Assembly (NCBI GenBank): GCA_023391905.1 | Contig: JAEWAD010000556.1 | Span: 1-13,598, forward strand | Source of the DNA: Pseudomonadota bacterium | GTDB lineage: Bacteria; Pseudomonadota; Alphaproteobacteria; Rhizobiales; Kaistiaceae | Length of the DNA: 13,598 nt | Direction: 5' to 3' | Part shown: piece by piece, positions 1-8,072 of the stretch | Position numbering within the stretch: the stretch's first letter is position 1 | Layout: each line of letters starts with the position of its first letter | Position numbers and translations under genes: made by a program | The notes under the pieces: generated by a model | What the model saw: only the letters and a program-made list of their open reading frames with translations | Database searches by the model: none | What the model was told of the DNA's origin: nothing

Positions 1-791
1 CGGCGATCGCGATCCTGGCGTTCGACGTCTATTTCTACATGGACCGAATCCTGGTGCATGGCCGCCGTGCCGAGGCCGCCGACTTCGTCCTCCTGATCGC
101 GCTGGCCATCTGGTTTCAGCGACGCCGGGCAGCGCCGCGTCTGCTTTCCCTCGTCCTTGTTCTCGGAGCGGCCTTTGGGCTGTACAGCATCGGAGACTAC
201 CGGTCGGTCACGACGGCGCGCGACCCGTCGCCTTGGTCGGCCCTGCTCAAGATCGATGTCGCCGAGAATTTCGAAAGCCTGATCACCCAGGGCGGCGACG
301 AGGTGCGCAACGCGATCAATCGCATGGAGACGGTGCGCCGTTCCGAGGGGTTCGATTTCGGGCTCAGCCACTGGAACATGACCGTGTTCAACTATGTGCC
401 GGCGCAGGTCCTCGGCGCGGAATTCAAGGAGGGACTGATGCTCCCGCTGGACGGCCAGATCGCGCGGGACTACGCGCCTCATCCCGGCACGACGGAAACA
501 GGGCTCAGCGACTCCTTCGCCTCGTTCGCCTACCTCGGGGCGCTCAAGTTCTTCTTGCTCGCCTATCTGATGCGCAAGCTCTACGACGCAGCGATGGAGG
601 GCAGCACGCTCTGTCAGATCGTCTATGCGCTGTCGCTAGCGCCGACGATGCACGCCATCACCCACCACACGCAATGGCCGATCTCCGCCTGGATCCATAT
701 GGGGATCTTCCTGATCCCGGCTCTCGCACTGGCCCGCGTCCGGGATATCGGCGCAGGGAACGCCATGCAGCTACGGCGAGAAGCGACATGA
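1..791 (+). CDS. Probable Wzy-type polysaccharide repeat-unit polymerase, 3' part (5' end outside window)
   Basis: The frame is open from base 3 to the TGA at 789-791. The first ATG in the window (base 39) has 12 sense codons before it, so the gene most likely starts further left. The visible 262 residues have hydrophobic, membrane-like stretches at about residues 27-38, 46-62, 174-190, 202-220 and 229-243. Between them lies a long hydrophilic segment (about 65-170) that would be a large periplasmic loop. This layout, together with the loop sequence FNYVPAQVLG and the segment GLSDSFASFAYLG just before a membrane helix, is what O-antigen/exopolysaccharide polymerases of the Wzy class show; the family has little sequence conservation. 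Such a protein would join lipid-linked repeat units on the periplasmic face of the inner membrane. The stop overlaps the next start (ATGA, 788-791), so it is translationally coupled to a glycosyltransferase, which fits a polysaccharide role. Another polytopic sugar-locus protein is possible. Confidence 0.62.
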   Translation, partial: AIAILAFDVYFYMDRILVHGRRAEAADFVLLIALAIWFQRRRAAPRLLSLVLVLGAAFGLYSIGDYRSVTTARDPSPWSALLKIDVAENFESLITQGGDEVRNAINRMETVRRSEGFDFGLSHWNMTVFNYVPAQVLGAEFKEGLMLPLDGQIARDYAPHPGTTETGLSDSFASFAYLGALKFFLLAYLMRKLYDAAMEGSTLCQIVYALSLAPTMHAITHHTQWPISAWIHMGIFLIPALALARVRDIGAGNAMQLRREAT

Positions 792-2029
792 TGACGAAGC
801 CCTGGCTCGAGCCCAGAGCAAGGGAGCGCCGACCCGTCGTCGCGGTCGTGTTCCAGCGCTTCGGCCCCTATCATATCGCCCGCCTGCGCGCGGCCGCCCT
901 GCACATGACCGCGATCGGGATCGAATTGAGCGCCACCGACCGTACCTACGCCTGGGCCACCGAGGACGGCCGGGGTCTGTCGCGACACGTGGTCTCGCCG
1001 GATATCGATGCCGAAACCGCGCCGGGGCTGTTCGCGAAGGTATCCCGGACGCTCGCTTCGACGCGTCCGGACGCCGTCGCGATCGCCGGCTGGTCGCATC
1101 CCGGCGCGATGGCGGCGCTCCTCTGGTGCGCAGTCCATCGCGTTCCCGCAATCCTGATGTGCGAAAGCGCGGAGGCGGATGCCGTTCGGCTATCCTGGCG
1201 CGAGGCTATCAAGCGCCGCATCGTCTCGTTGTTCGCCTCCGCCCTGGTCGGAGGCTCGCCGCACCGCCGGTATCTGGCCAAGCTGGGCATGCCGCCCGAG
1301 GCCGTGTTCGACGGATATGACGTCGTCGACAATGCACATTTCGCCGCCGGCGCCGCCCGCGCGCGAGCCGATGCCGATGCGGTGCGGGCCCGCCACGGCC
1401 TGCCCCGCCGGTTCTTCCTGACGTCCAGTCGCATGATCGGCAAGAAGAACCTGTTCGCGGTTCTCGATGCCTATCGCAGCTATCGGTCCGGTGCGGCGAT
1501 GGATGCCTGGGATCTGGTCATTCTCGGCGACGGCCGTCTCATGCCGTCGATCCGTGAGGCTGTTGCCCGCGACGGCCTGACGCCTCATGTGCATCTGCCC
1601 GGCTTCCGGCAATATGCGGATCTGCCGAGCTATTATGGGTTGGCCGGTGCCTTCGTCCTCGCCAGCACCACCGAGCAATGGGGCCTCGTCGTCAACGAGG
1701 CGATGGCGGCAGGCCTGCCGGTTCTCGTCTCGTCGCGGTGCGGCTGCAGCGGCGAGCTCGTTCGGCAGGGCATCAACGGCTTCACCTTCGATCCAGCCGC
1801 ACCGGCCGAGCTCGCGCACCGGATGCAGGAGGTCGCAGCGGATCCCATGATGGCCGGCGCGATGGCGACGGCTGGTCAAGATCTGATCGCGGAATGGGGC
1901 CCGGACCGCTTCGGCGCCAACTTGCGCGCGGCGGTGGACCATGCCCTGGCGGCCCCTCGCCGGCCGGGCCTGGGAGCGTTGGCGTTGGCTGGGTTTCTAA
2001 TGTTTCGACGCGAGCGTCCGGACGATTGA
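788..2029 (+). CDS. GT4 family glycosyltransferase (GT-B fold)
   Basis: This 413-residue protein is of usual length for a retaining GT-B glycosyltransferase of family GT4, which moves a sugar from a nucleotide sugar to a lipid-linked acceptor on the cytoplasmic face of the membrane. The N-terminal half (about 15-200) is the divergent acceptor-binding Rossmann domain. The C-terminal half is clearly donor-binding: LTSSRMIGKKN (211-221), DLVILGDG (242-249), and the EX7E pair E296/E304 inside TEQWGLVVNEAMAAGLPVL. ATG 788 is chosen because it overlaps the preceding stop in an ATGA; ATG 791 directly after it is equally possible. The same frame stays open far upstream (from about 233), but that part overlaps the polymerase and is not transferase-like. 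The gene ends 19 bases from the end of the convergent operon. The exact sugar cannot be deduced. Confidence 0.9.
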   Translation: MMTKPWLEPRARERRPVVAVVFQRFGPYHIARLRAAALHMTAIGIELSATDRTYAWATEDGRGLSRHVVSPDIDAETAPGLFAKVSRTLASTRPDAVAIAGWSHPGAMAALLWCAVHRVPAILMCESAEADAVRLSWREAIKRRIVSLFASALVGGSPHRRYLAKLGMPPEAVFDGYDVVDNAHFAAGAARARADADAVRARHGLPRRFFLTSSRMIGKKNLFAVLDAYRSYRSGAAMDAWDLVILGDGRLMPSIREAVARDGLTPHVHLPGFRQYADLPSYYGLAGAFVLASTTEQWGLVVNEAMAAGLPVLVSSRCGCSGELVRQGINGFTFDPAAPAELAHRMQEVAADPMMAGAMATAGQDLIAEWGPDRFGANLRAAVDHALAAPRRPGLGALALAGFLMFRRERPDD

Positions 2030-2048
2030 TCGCTGGTGATGGGATCGC

Positions 2049-3326
2049 TCAAAGCAGACGTTCGAGAAGTTCGCGCCAGACGTGGCCATAGTGCTCGATG
2101 GTCATTGGCTCGACGCGGCGACGGGCCGCGCTTCCCATCCGGCTCCGAAGGCCGGGATCGGCGATCAGCCGCGCGATCGAATGGGTCATGCCCTCGATGT
2201 CCTCGGGACCATGCAGGAAGCCGTCGACGCCATCGCGAACCAGAGTACCACTCTCCGGCGTCGTGACGATCGGCAGCCCCGTCGCCATTGCCTCCATCAC
2301 GGCGCCGGCCGAGCCTTCGCAGGTGGAGGGGAAGAGAAGCACGTCGAAGTGTTGCAGCCAGCCCGGAATGGTCGCCGCCGGCACGGCTCCGACCAGACGG
2401 ACGCCGCCCCTTTCCTGCGCCAGCCTGGCTTCGTCCAGAGCGTGGGGGCCGATCATGACGAATTCGGCGACCTTCGGATCAAAGACGTGAGCGACCTTCA
2501 GGAATGCCGGCGCGCCCTTGCGCAACGAGACGGCGCCGACAAAGCCGATCCGCACGACATCGCTTCGGCAACTCCGGTCATGGAAAGCAAACATCCCCGT
2601 GTCGATCGGATAGGGCAGCACCGAGATTCGGTCGCGGTCGACGCCTTCGTCGATCAATCCCCGGCGGACATAGTCGGAGGCGCAGGTGATGTGGTTGGCC
2701 GCGGCCCAGCTGCGCCGTTCGACCTCCCGCATGCGCAACGGGCCTGTTGCGTCGATCGGGCGCTCCCAGCCCGGCCAGAGCGCCGCCTGACGCTCGGCGG
2801 CGCGCTGCTCGACCGTGATCGGCGCGATCATCTGGTCGAGGATCACGGCCATGCCGCGGCGCCGCGCCCTTTCGCACAGCAAAGGATCGATATTTCGGAC
2901 AAAACCCGCGAGGGCGTCGGCATTGCCCCATCCATGCCGCAGCACATGTCGGGCCATGATGCCGGAGCGCCGGATGTAGAGTTCCTCGGCAGACGATGCC
3001 CGGCGCTCGGAGAGCCTGCCCAGCAAGCTCGTCCAGAACGGGCCAAAGATCTTGCGGTCATCGAGAGCCGTCGATCGCCGACCTGCTAGGCGCCTGCCGA
3101 CAGCGTATGGCAGCTTGGCCATGACCGCGGCGAGCGCCGCGTGGGTCGATCCCCGCCGTGCATACCAGTCGGTATGCATCACATCGAGGATCCCGGCCGA
3201 TTGCAGCGCCAATGGCAGGGCGTAGCGAAGGCGTGCGCCATCCTGGACGAAGACGACGCGGCGAGGCGCCGCGAGGTCTGGCCGCCCCTCGCCGCCCCCA
3301 ACGTCGCTTGCCGCGATGATCGTCAT
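2049..3326 (-). CDS. GT4-like family glycosyltransferase, last gene of minus-strand operon
   Basis: The product has 425 residues. The C-terminal donor-binding domain is recognisable: IGFVGAVSLRKG (260-271), FDVLLFPSTCEG (327-338) and the EX7E pair E337/E345 followed by AMATGLPIVTT and RDGVDGFL. This is the signature of GT4-type transferases. The N-terminal half (about 20-240) is long and poorly conserved, with an opening VVFVQDGARLRYALPLALQ typical of the first Rossmann strand and acceptor site. The ATG at 3326 overlaps the TGA of the preceding transferase (ATGA, 3323-3326), so it is translationally coupled and needs no strong ribosome site; none is seen. It would add one sugar to the growing repeat unit on the cytoplasmic side of the inner membrane. 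Donor and linkage are unknown. Confidence 0.88.
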   Translation of the reverse strand: MTIIAASDVGGGEGRPDLAAPRRVVFVQDGARLRYALPLALQSAGILDVMHTDWYARRGSTHAALAAVMAKLPYAVGRRLAGRRSTALDDRKIFGPFWTSLLGRLSERRASSAEELYIRRSGIMARHVLRHGWGNADALAGFVRNIDPLLCERARRRGMAVILDQMIAPITVEQRAAERQAALWPGWERPIDATGPLRMREVERRSWAAANHITCASDYVRRGLIDEGVDRDRISVLPYPIDTGMFAFHDRSCRSDVVRIGFVGAVSLRKGAPAFLKVAHVFDPKVAEFVMIGPHALDEARLAQERGGVRLVGAVPAATIPGWLQHFDVLLFPSTCEGSAGAVMEAMATGLPIVTTPESGTLVRDGVDGFLHGPEDIEGMTHSIARLIADPGLRSRMGSAARRRVEPMTIEHYGHVWRELLERLL

Positions 3327-4552
3327 GCGAGGTGTACCGAAGCGGGGCGAGTACCGATCCCGAGGACCCAGCGATAGACCGCGCTCATCTCGTCGGCGAC
3401 ACCGGCCCAGCTATGGCGCTCGCCCACCAACCGCCGACCCAGATCGCCCCGGTGTCGACGTTGCGCCGGCGTCATGGCGAAGAGTTGCCGAAGGCCCTGC
3501 TCTACCCCTGTCGGGTCGGCTTCGATCCGGACCGCGCCGGCGCTGGCAAAACCCTGAGGCAGATTGCATTGCGGGGTCATCAGCACCGGCAGTCGCGCGG
3601 CCCAGGCCTCGAGCACGGCGATGGGCAGGCCCTCGCTGAGGGATGGCAGGACGAACGCATCCGCCGCCGCCAGCGTCCTTGCCTTTTCCTCACCGAATTG
3701 CGGGCCGACGAAATGAACGATGTCGCCGAGCCCGAGCGATGCGCTCAGCTGGTCCAGCTCGGCGCGGTAAGCTGCCTCGCCCCAGCCCGCTATGACGAGA
3801 TGCCAGGGCCCCGGCAAGGCGGCATCGCGCGCCCGGGCCAACCCACGCAGGAGATGCGGGAGGCCCTTTTGTGGCGCGAGCCGCCCCAGGAACAGCAGGA
3901 CCTCGGCCCGAGCCGGGATGCGGCTTCGCCAGAGCGGCGGGTCGGCCGTGTCAGGCCCGGGCGGGTCTACCCCATTCGACACGATGCAGACCGGATTGGT
4001 CAGGCCGGCGGCGCGGATCGACACGAGTTCCGCCTCGCAGAGGGCGTGCAGGCAGGCCGCGCCGCGCAGATGACGCATCTCATAGGCTCGGCTGGCGAGC
4101 GTCTTCTTCCAGCGTCGGTGAGCCAGCGCCCAGGTGTCGAGCTGTCCGTGCGGGCTGACGATATAGGGAGACCGGCGCGCGGCGGCCCAGCGCGGCGCCA
4201 CCACGGACGGATACATCCAGAGTCCATGCACATGCAGAAGATCCGCCGGGCAGGTTCGCAGCGCACGATCAAGGGCCGGTGCATAGCCGAAGGATCGGGG
4301 ACCATGGCAGGGAAAGGCTTGGACGGGTACGCCACGGCGTTGGAGGGTGTCGGCAGCCGGATCCGGGTGGTCGAGGCCGAAGACACTGGCCCTCGTGCCG
4401 GCCCGTGCACCAATGGCTGGGGCGAGGCCGGACACCGCCTCGAAAATGCCGCCGGACGCCCGAGAAACCGGACCCATCACCATGGCGATTTCGATTGGTA
4501 CCGCCTCGACGTCTGGCGTTTCCGGATCTGCCTGGCTCCATGCGTGGGGCAT
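3323..4552 (-). CDS. GT4 family glycosyltransferase (GT-B fold)
   Basis: The product has 409 residues from the preferred start at 4552. The N-terminal domain has the glycine-rich acceptor loop SRASGGIFEAV (30-40), the strand and turn LLHVHGLW (105-112) and SPHGQLDTWAL (133-143). The C-terminal domain has VSNGVD, LFLGRLAPQKGL (220-231), HLVIAGWGE (251-259) and the EX7E pair E307/E315 in SEGLPIAVLEAWA. This is a complete GT4 enzyme. The frame could also open at TTG 4582, overlapping the stop of the upstream gene, but a perfect AGGAGG eight bases before ATG 4552 decides for the later start. It lies directly downstream of the export gene and overlaps the next transferase by four bases. It is inferred to add a sugar to the exopolysaccharide repeat unit; which sugar cannot be told. 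Confidence 0.9.
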   Translation of the reverse strand: MPHAWSQADPETPDVEAVPIEIAMVMGPVSRASGGIFEAVSGLAPAIGARAGTRASVFGLDHPDPAADTLQRRGVPVQAFPCHGPRSFGYAPALDRALRTCPADLLHVHGLWMYPSVVAPRWAAARRSPYIVSPHGQLDTWALAHRRWKKTLASRAYEMRHLRGAACLHALCEAELVSIRAAGLTNPVCIVSNGVDPPGPDTADPPLWRSRIPARAEVLLFLGRLAPQKGLPHLLRGLARARDAALPGPWHLVIAGWGEAAYRAELDQLSASLGLGDIVHFVGPQFGEEKARTLAAADAFVLPSLSEGLPIAVLEAWAARLPVLMTPQCNLPQGFASAGAVRIEADPTGVEQGLRQLFAMTPAQRRHRGDLGRRLVGERHSWAGVADEMSAVYRWVLGIGTRPASVHLA

Positions 4553-4560
4553 CGCCTCAT

Positions 4561-4566
4561 CCTCCT
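4561..4566 (-). promoter_or_regulatory. Ribosome binding site deciding the start of the GT4 gene
   Basis: On the minus strand this reads AGGAGG, eight bases before ATG 4552. The alternative TTG at 4582 has no comparable site. An ATG at 4560 right after the AGGAGG is too close and out of frame. Confidence 0.75.
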
Positions 4567-4578
4567 GGATTGGCCGGA

Positions 4579-5802
4579 TCAACGCGCCGGTGGTGCGAGC
4601 AGGGCGTCGAAATGCCGATCCACGGCGAGGATGTCGCCCGGCTGCAGGCGGTCCTGCTCCGTGACCGTGACCTGCTCCGTACCGGAGGCGGTGCGCCGCA
4701 CGAGGGTGAAATTCGCCGCCGGGAGATCCCGCAGGCCGCTGGCCTCGAGTTCGTCGCTGGCCGCGACGATGCTGGCAGCGAGCGATGCGATCTTCTGGTC
4801 TGTCCGTGCGATCGCCAGCTCCAGCGCCCGGAGGGCGAGTGCATTCTCGGCCTCCCGGACCGTGCGCAGGGCTCCGATCCGCTGGTCGATGTCGATGCGG
4901 TTGTGTCGTGCGCGCGCCAGGAAGCTCTGCACCTCGAGCTTGTCGCGCTTGAGCGCCGATTGCTGCCTCTGGCTTTCGCGCAGGCGCGACTGCGCCGTCA
5001 GGCCCTGATCGGCGAGCTGCCGGGTCGCCGCCACGTCCTGCGCGATCAGGGCGATTTCGCCGTCATGCAGCCCGAGACTGGTCTCGAGGCTGGTGATCTC
5101 GTCGTCGAGCGTCTGGCGTTGCGCCGTCAGGGCGGCGATCTGGCCGGCAAGGCCCTGCCTGCGGTTCTCGAACAGCGTCGTTTCGGCGGCGACCAGCGAG
5201 GCCGGCGCGCCCTGATGCAGCAGGCCGGCAGCATCGAAGGGCTGATCCGCCATCTCGGCCTGAAGGCGCGCGAGCTCGACCCGTTGCGACGACCGGAACA
5301 GCTTCTGATCGGCCAGTTCCTGACGGAGCGAGAGAAGCTGCAGCGCCGCGCCGGTGTAGGGCGTCGGCGGCCGGCGCAGGCCGCCGCCCAGCGCGATCAG
5401 CTCCAGCACGATCATGTTCGGCCGGAATTCATACCGGCCGGGAGCCTGGATGTCGCCGGTGACGAAGACCGGCGCGTGGGCGACCACGTCGACGCTGACG
5501 GTATGTCCGTTGGGGATGCGGCCGGCCAGCCCTGCCATGAGGCGGCCGGCTGCCTCTTCCGGCGACATGCCCTGCAAGGCGACCCGGCCGAGACGCGGAT
5601 AGCTGATCGCGCCGTCGGCGCCGATCGTGAACCGCCCGCCGAGATCGGGCTCGCCGAAGACGGAAACCTGCAAGGTGTCGCCGGCGCCGAGCCGGTAGGC
5701 CATCGGGGCGGGCATGGCGCTTGTCGGCACGATCGCGAGGAAGGCCACGGCAAAGCTACACAGCCAGGCGCATCCCCGGACGTGGGCGAGAACGGCCATC
5801 AT
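4579..5802 (-). CDS. ExoF-like polysaccharide export protein (Wza/OPX family) with long coiled-coil region
   Basis: The product has 407 residues. An N-terminal signal sequence (about 1-29, ending near PTSA) has no lipobox cysteine before the mature part, so it is not a Wza-type lipoprotein. Residues 35-108 form the Poly_export domain: YRLGAGDTLQVSVFGEPDL and GAISYPRLGRVALQGMSPEEA are close to the family pattern. An SLBB-like domain follows (about 111-145, VFVTGDIQAPGRYEF). Residues about 155-350 are heptad-rich helix, interrupted near 195-210 and 258-272, and look like a long antiparallel hairpin. A short beta-rich end (363-397) resumes with TVTEQDRLQPGDILAV. This is the ExoF-like rhizobial design and acts in the periplasm with the chain-length protein. 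The start ATG 5802 overlaps the preceding stop (ATGA) and has GGGAG eight bases upstream; GTG 5817 is possible but weaker. Confidence 0.87.
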   Translation of the reverse strand: MMAVLAHVRGCAWLCSFAVAFLAIVPTSAMPAPMAYRLGAGDTLQVSVFGEPDLGGRFTIGADGAISYPRLGRVALQGMSPEEAAGRLMAGLAGRIPNGHTVSVDVVAHAPVFVTGDIQAPGRYEFRPNMIVLELIALGGGLRRPPTPYTGAALQLLSLRQELADQKLFRSSQRVELARLQAEMADQPFDAAGLLHQGAPASLVAAETTLFENRRQGLAGQIAALTAQRQTLDDEITSLETSLGLHDGEIALIAQDVAATRQLADQGLTAQSRLRESQRQQSALKRDKLEVQSFLARARHNRIDIDQRIGALRTVREAENALALRALELAIARTDQKIASLAASIVAASDELEASGLRDLPAANFTLVRRTASGTEQVTVTEQDRLQPGDILAVDRHFDALLAPPAR

Positions 5803-8048
5803 ATCGTCGTCTCCCACATCAGTGTGGGCGAGGAACCGGGCGATGCCGCCGTTCTCGCCGCGCCAAGCGTTGCCGACACGGCGGAAGCGGTTCGCTCCGG
5901 CGATGATTCAAACCGGCGATGCGCGCGGAGCGGCACCTGATTGAGCAGGATCGCGCGAATGGGCAGGCCGCAATAGGCCAGGCGCTGAACCGACGCCGCC
6001 ACCGCCTGCTGCGTCGTGCGCCCCCAGCGCGCGATGAACAGGATCGCGTCGACCTCCGTGCCGAGTTGCAGGGTGCGCGAGGCGGTCGCCAGTGTCGGCG
6101 CATCCAGGATCACGATGTCGAAGCGGGACCGTAGATCGGCCATGAGCTTGGCGAAGGCGACCGCAGTGGCGAGCGCGGCGGGCAGCGGCCCCGATTGCAC
6201 CGGTGCGACGATCCGGACCGACGAGAGCGGATCGGTGACGGCAAGGACGCCGACGGGCCAGTCGTCCTGCTGTTCGTCTGCCTCGATGTCGAATGATTGG
6301 GGCTCCCGACCGGGACGCCGGCCAACTCCGGCGCCTCCCTGCCCTGCCTCGAACGTGACGAGGACCACCGATCGGCCGGCTGCAGCCATGGATCTGGCCA
6401 AAGACAGGGCGATCGTGGTCTTTCCGTCGCCCGATTGGGCGGATGTCAGCATCAGTACAGAGGCACGCCGGAACGTCGGCGACAGCCGCAACGTCCATTG
6501 CAGCGTCGCGAAGGACTCTGCGTAGGGCGAGTTGGGGGCCTGCACGACGAGGCTTGCCGGGCGGCGGCCCTGTGCAGGGATTGCCGCGAGGACGGGCAGT
6601 CCGGTGGCGGCCTCGAGATCCTGCCGGGACCGCACGCGATGATCGAAATGGCCCAGCATCAGTGCCATCGCGATGCCGCCGGTCGTGCCTCCCATCAAAC
6701 CAAGGAGTAGTGCCGACAGCAGGCGGGGCCCCGCGGCATGTGCGGGGATGGCGGCCTCCGACAGGAGCCGCACGCCCGGGTCGGTCAGCTCCTTGCGGTC
6801 GCCGATCTGCTTGGCTCGGCCGAGCAGGCTCTCGAACACAACCCGGTCGGCGTTCGCTTCCCGGACCAGGCCCTCCAGCTTGACGCGTGCGGTATCGGAC
6901 CCGCCATAATCGGCCTCCGCGGCCTGCAACTGCGCCTCGAGCGAGGCGACGCGGCGATGCGCCGTGTCGATCTCGTTGCGCAGGCTGACGAGGATCTTCT
7001 CGACCTCCCGGCCGATCTGTTGCCGGACGGTGTCGAGTTCGGAAACGAGGACGGGAACCTCGCTGCTGCGCGAAGCGCCGGTGTCGTTCAGCACCTGCAG
7101 CTTGCGCTCGAGTTCGGACTGGCTGACGCGCAATTGCTGGATGATCGGCGAGCCGAGCACGTCGCTGAAGCCGTCGAGCCCGTCCGGCTTGGCGGCCAGC
7201 AGGGCCGCCGTTCGTTCGCGTGCCTCGGCGGTGGCATAGGCGGCTCGCGCGGCGATCAGTTCGGCGCTGAGCGCGCTCACGCGCTGCGCCGCGATGGTCA
7301 CCCCCTCGACCTCGAACAGGCCGGAAGCGGCGCGGAAGCGTTCGACGCCCTGCTCTGCCTGCTGCAGCTTGGCGCCGAGGGTGGCCAGCCGCGCCTCCAG
7401 CCAGTCGCTGACCCGCCGCGTCGCGTCGATCTGCAGATCGTCCTGATAGTCGAGATAGGCGCGCGCATAGGCATTGGCGACCCGCGCGGCGACCTCGGGA
7501 TCGTCGGCGGCGAAGGCGATGTAGATCGTATAGGACCGGCCATCGTTGAGCACGGCGAGATTGCCCCGGAGAGCGGCTTCGATGCGCGCCCGCGTATCGG
7601 CCGGTGCCGGCTGACCGCGGCCGAGAAGCGACCCGATCGCCGCGCTGAGCGCCGCCCGCGCCCGCTGCACGATGCCGGGCTGCGGAACGAGGCGCTGGAG
7701 GTCGAAGCGCTTGCCGGCGCCGTTCGCCGCCGGCTCGGACAACATGGCGATCACACGCTGCGCCATGTCGCGGGATGCGATCATGTCGAGCTCCGTCCGC
7801 ACGACCGGGTTTTCCTGCGGCAGCGGCGCCACGACCTGATCGATCGGCATGGCCTGAAGGCGGCGAACGTCGAGAGCGATCACGGCCTCGGCGACGAAGC
7901 GCGGCGGCTGCGCCATGTAGTAGAGCAGACCGATCGCGAGGCCTGCCGCTGAAGTCAGGGCGATCAGCCGGGCGCGCTGTCGCAGGGCCGCCAGCCCGTG
8001 CAGGCCGGCTTCCTGCGGCCGCCCGGCGGGCGGCACAGACTGAATCAC
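5799..8048 (-). CDS. Wzz/GumC-type exopolysaccharide chain-length protein with degenerate BY-kinase domain
   Basis: The product has 749 residues, the usual size of ExoP/GumC/Wzc-type polysaccharide co-polymerases. A first membrane helix lies at about 28-46, a Wzz domain follows (FVAEAVIALD, 51-60), then a large periplasmic helical region (about 200-410) with heptad patterns, and a proline-containing second membrane helix at about 434-465. The cytoplasmic part is kinase-like: Walker A SGDGKTT (539-545) and Walker B IVILDAP (645-651). The Walker A' motif, normally DxDxR, reads VLVTFEAGQ (562-570). The last 57 residues contain no tyrosine, so the tyrosine cluster that bacterial tyrosine kinases phosphorylate is absent. 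ATP binding may remain, but autophosphorylation in the Wzc manner is doubtful. It should pair with the export protein encoded next. The GTG start at 8048 has GGAG seven bases upstream (8056-8059) and no ATG competes nearby. Confidence 0.9.
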   Translation of the reverse strand: MIQSVPPAGRPQEAGLHGLAALRQRARLIALTSAAGLAIGLLYYMAQPPRFVAEAVIALDVRRLQAMPIDQVVAPLPQENPVVRTELDMIASRDMAQRVIAMLSEPAANGAGKRFDLQRLVPQPGIVQRARAALSAAIGSLLGRGQPAPADTRARIEAALRGNLAVLNDGRSYTIYIAFAADDPEVAARVANAYARAYLDYQDDLQIDATRRVSDWLEARLATLGAKLQQAEQGVERFRAASGLFEVEGVTIAAQRVSALSAELIAARAAYATAEARERTAALLAAKPDGLDGFSDVLGSPIIQQLRVSQSELERKLQVLNDTGASRSSEVPVLVSELDTVRQQIGREVEKILVSLRNEIDTAHRRVASLEAQLQAAEADYGGSDTARVKLEGLVREANADRVVFESLLGRAKQIGDRKELTDPGVRLLSEAAIPAHAAGPRLLSALLLGLMGGTTGGIAMALMLGHFDHRVRSRQDLEAATGLPVLAAIPAQGRRPASLVVQAPNSPYAESFATLQWTLRLSPTFRRASVLMLTSAQSGDGKTTIALSLARSMAAAGRSVVLVTFEAGQGGAGVGRRPGREPQSFDIEADEQQDDWPVGVLAVTDPLSSVRIVAPVQSGPLPAALATAVAFAKLMADLRSRFDIVILDAPTLATASRTLQLGTEVDAILFIARWGRTTQQAVAASVQRLAYCGLPIRAILLNQVPLRAHRRFESSPERTASAVSATLGAARTAASPGSSPTLMWETTI
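5811..5815 (-). promoter_or_regulatory. Ribosome binding site of the export gene
   Basis: On the minus strand this reads GGGAG, eight bases before ATG 5802, inside the end of the upstream gene. It supports ATG 5802 over GTG 5817. Confidence 0.6.
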
Positions 8049-8072
8049 GGGGATGCTCCGGGGCTCGGCCGA

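Noticed and set aside
2028..2050. Repeated GATCGCT between the two convergent operons as a terminator
   Set aside because: The two copies (2028-2034 and 2044-2050) are direct, not inverted, so they cannot form a hairpin stem.
3332..5008. Long open frame (558 codons) on the plus strand opposite the export and glycosyltransferase genes
   Set aside because: Its translation is arginine- and glycine-rich low-quality sequence without family motifs, and it lies antisense to clear genes; GC-rich DNA commonly gives such frames.
4279..5940. Plus-strand open frame of 553 codons opposite the export gene
   Set aside because: Antisense shadow of the ExoF-like gene; no recognisable domain or ribosome site, while the minus-strand frame has complete motifs.
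6738..7952. Plus-strand open frame of 404 codons opposite the chain-length gene
   Set aside because: Antisense shadow; no motif and no supporting start site.
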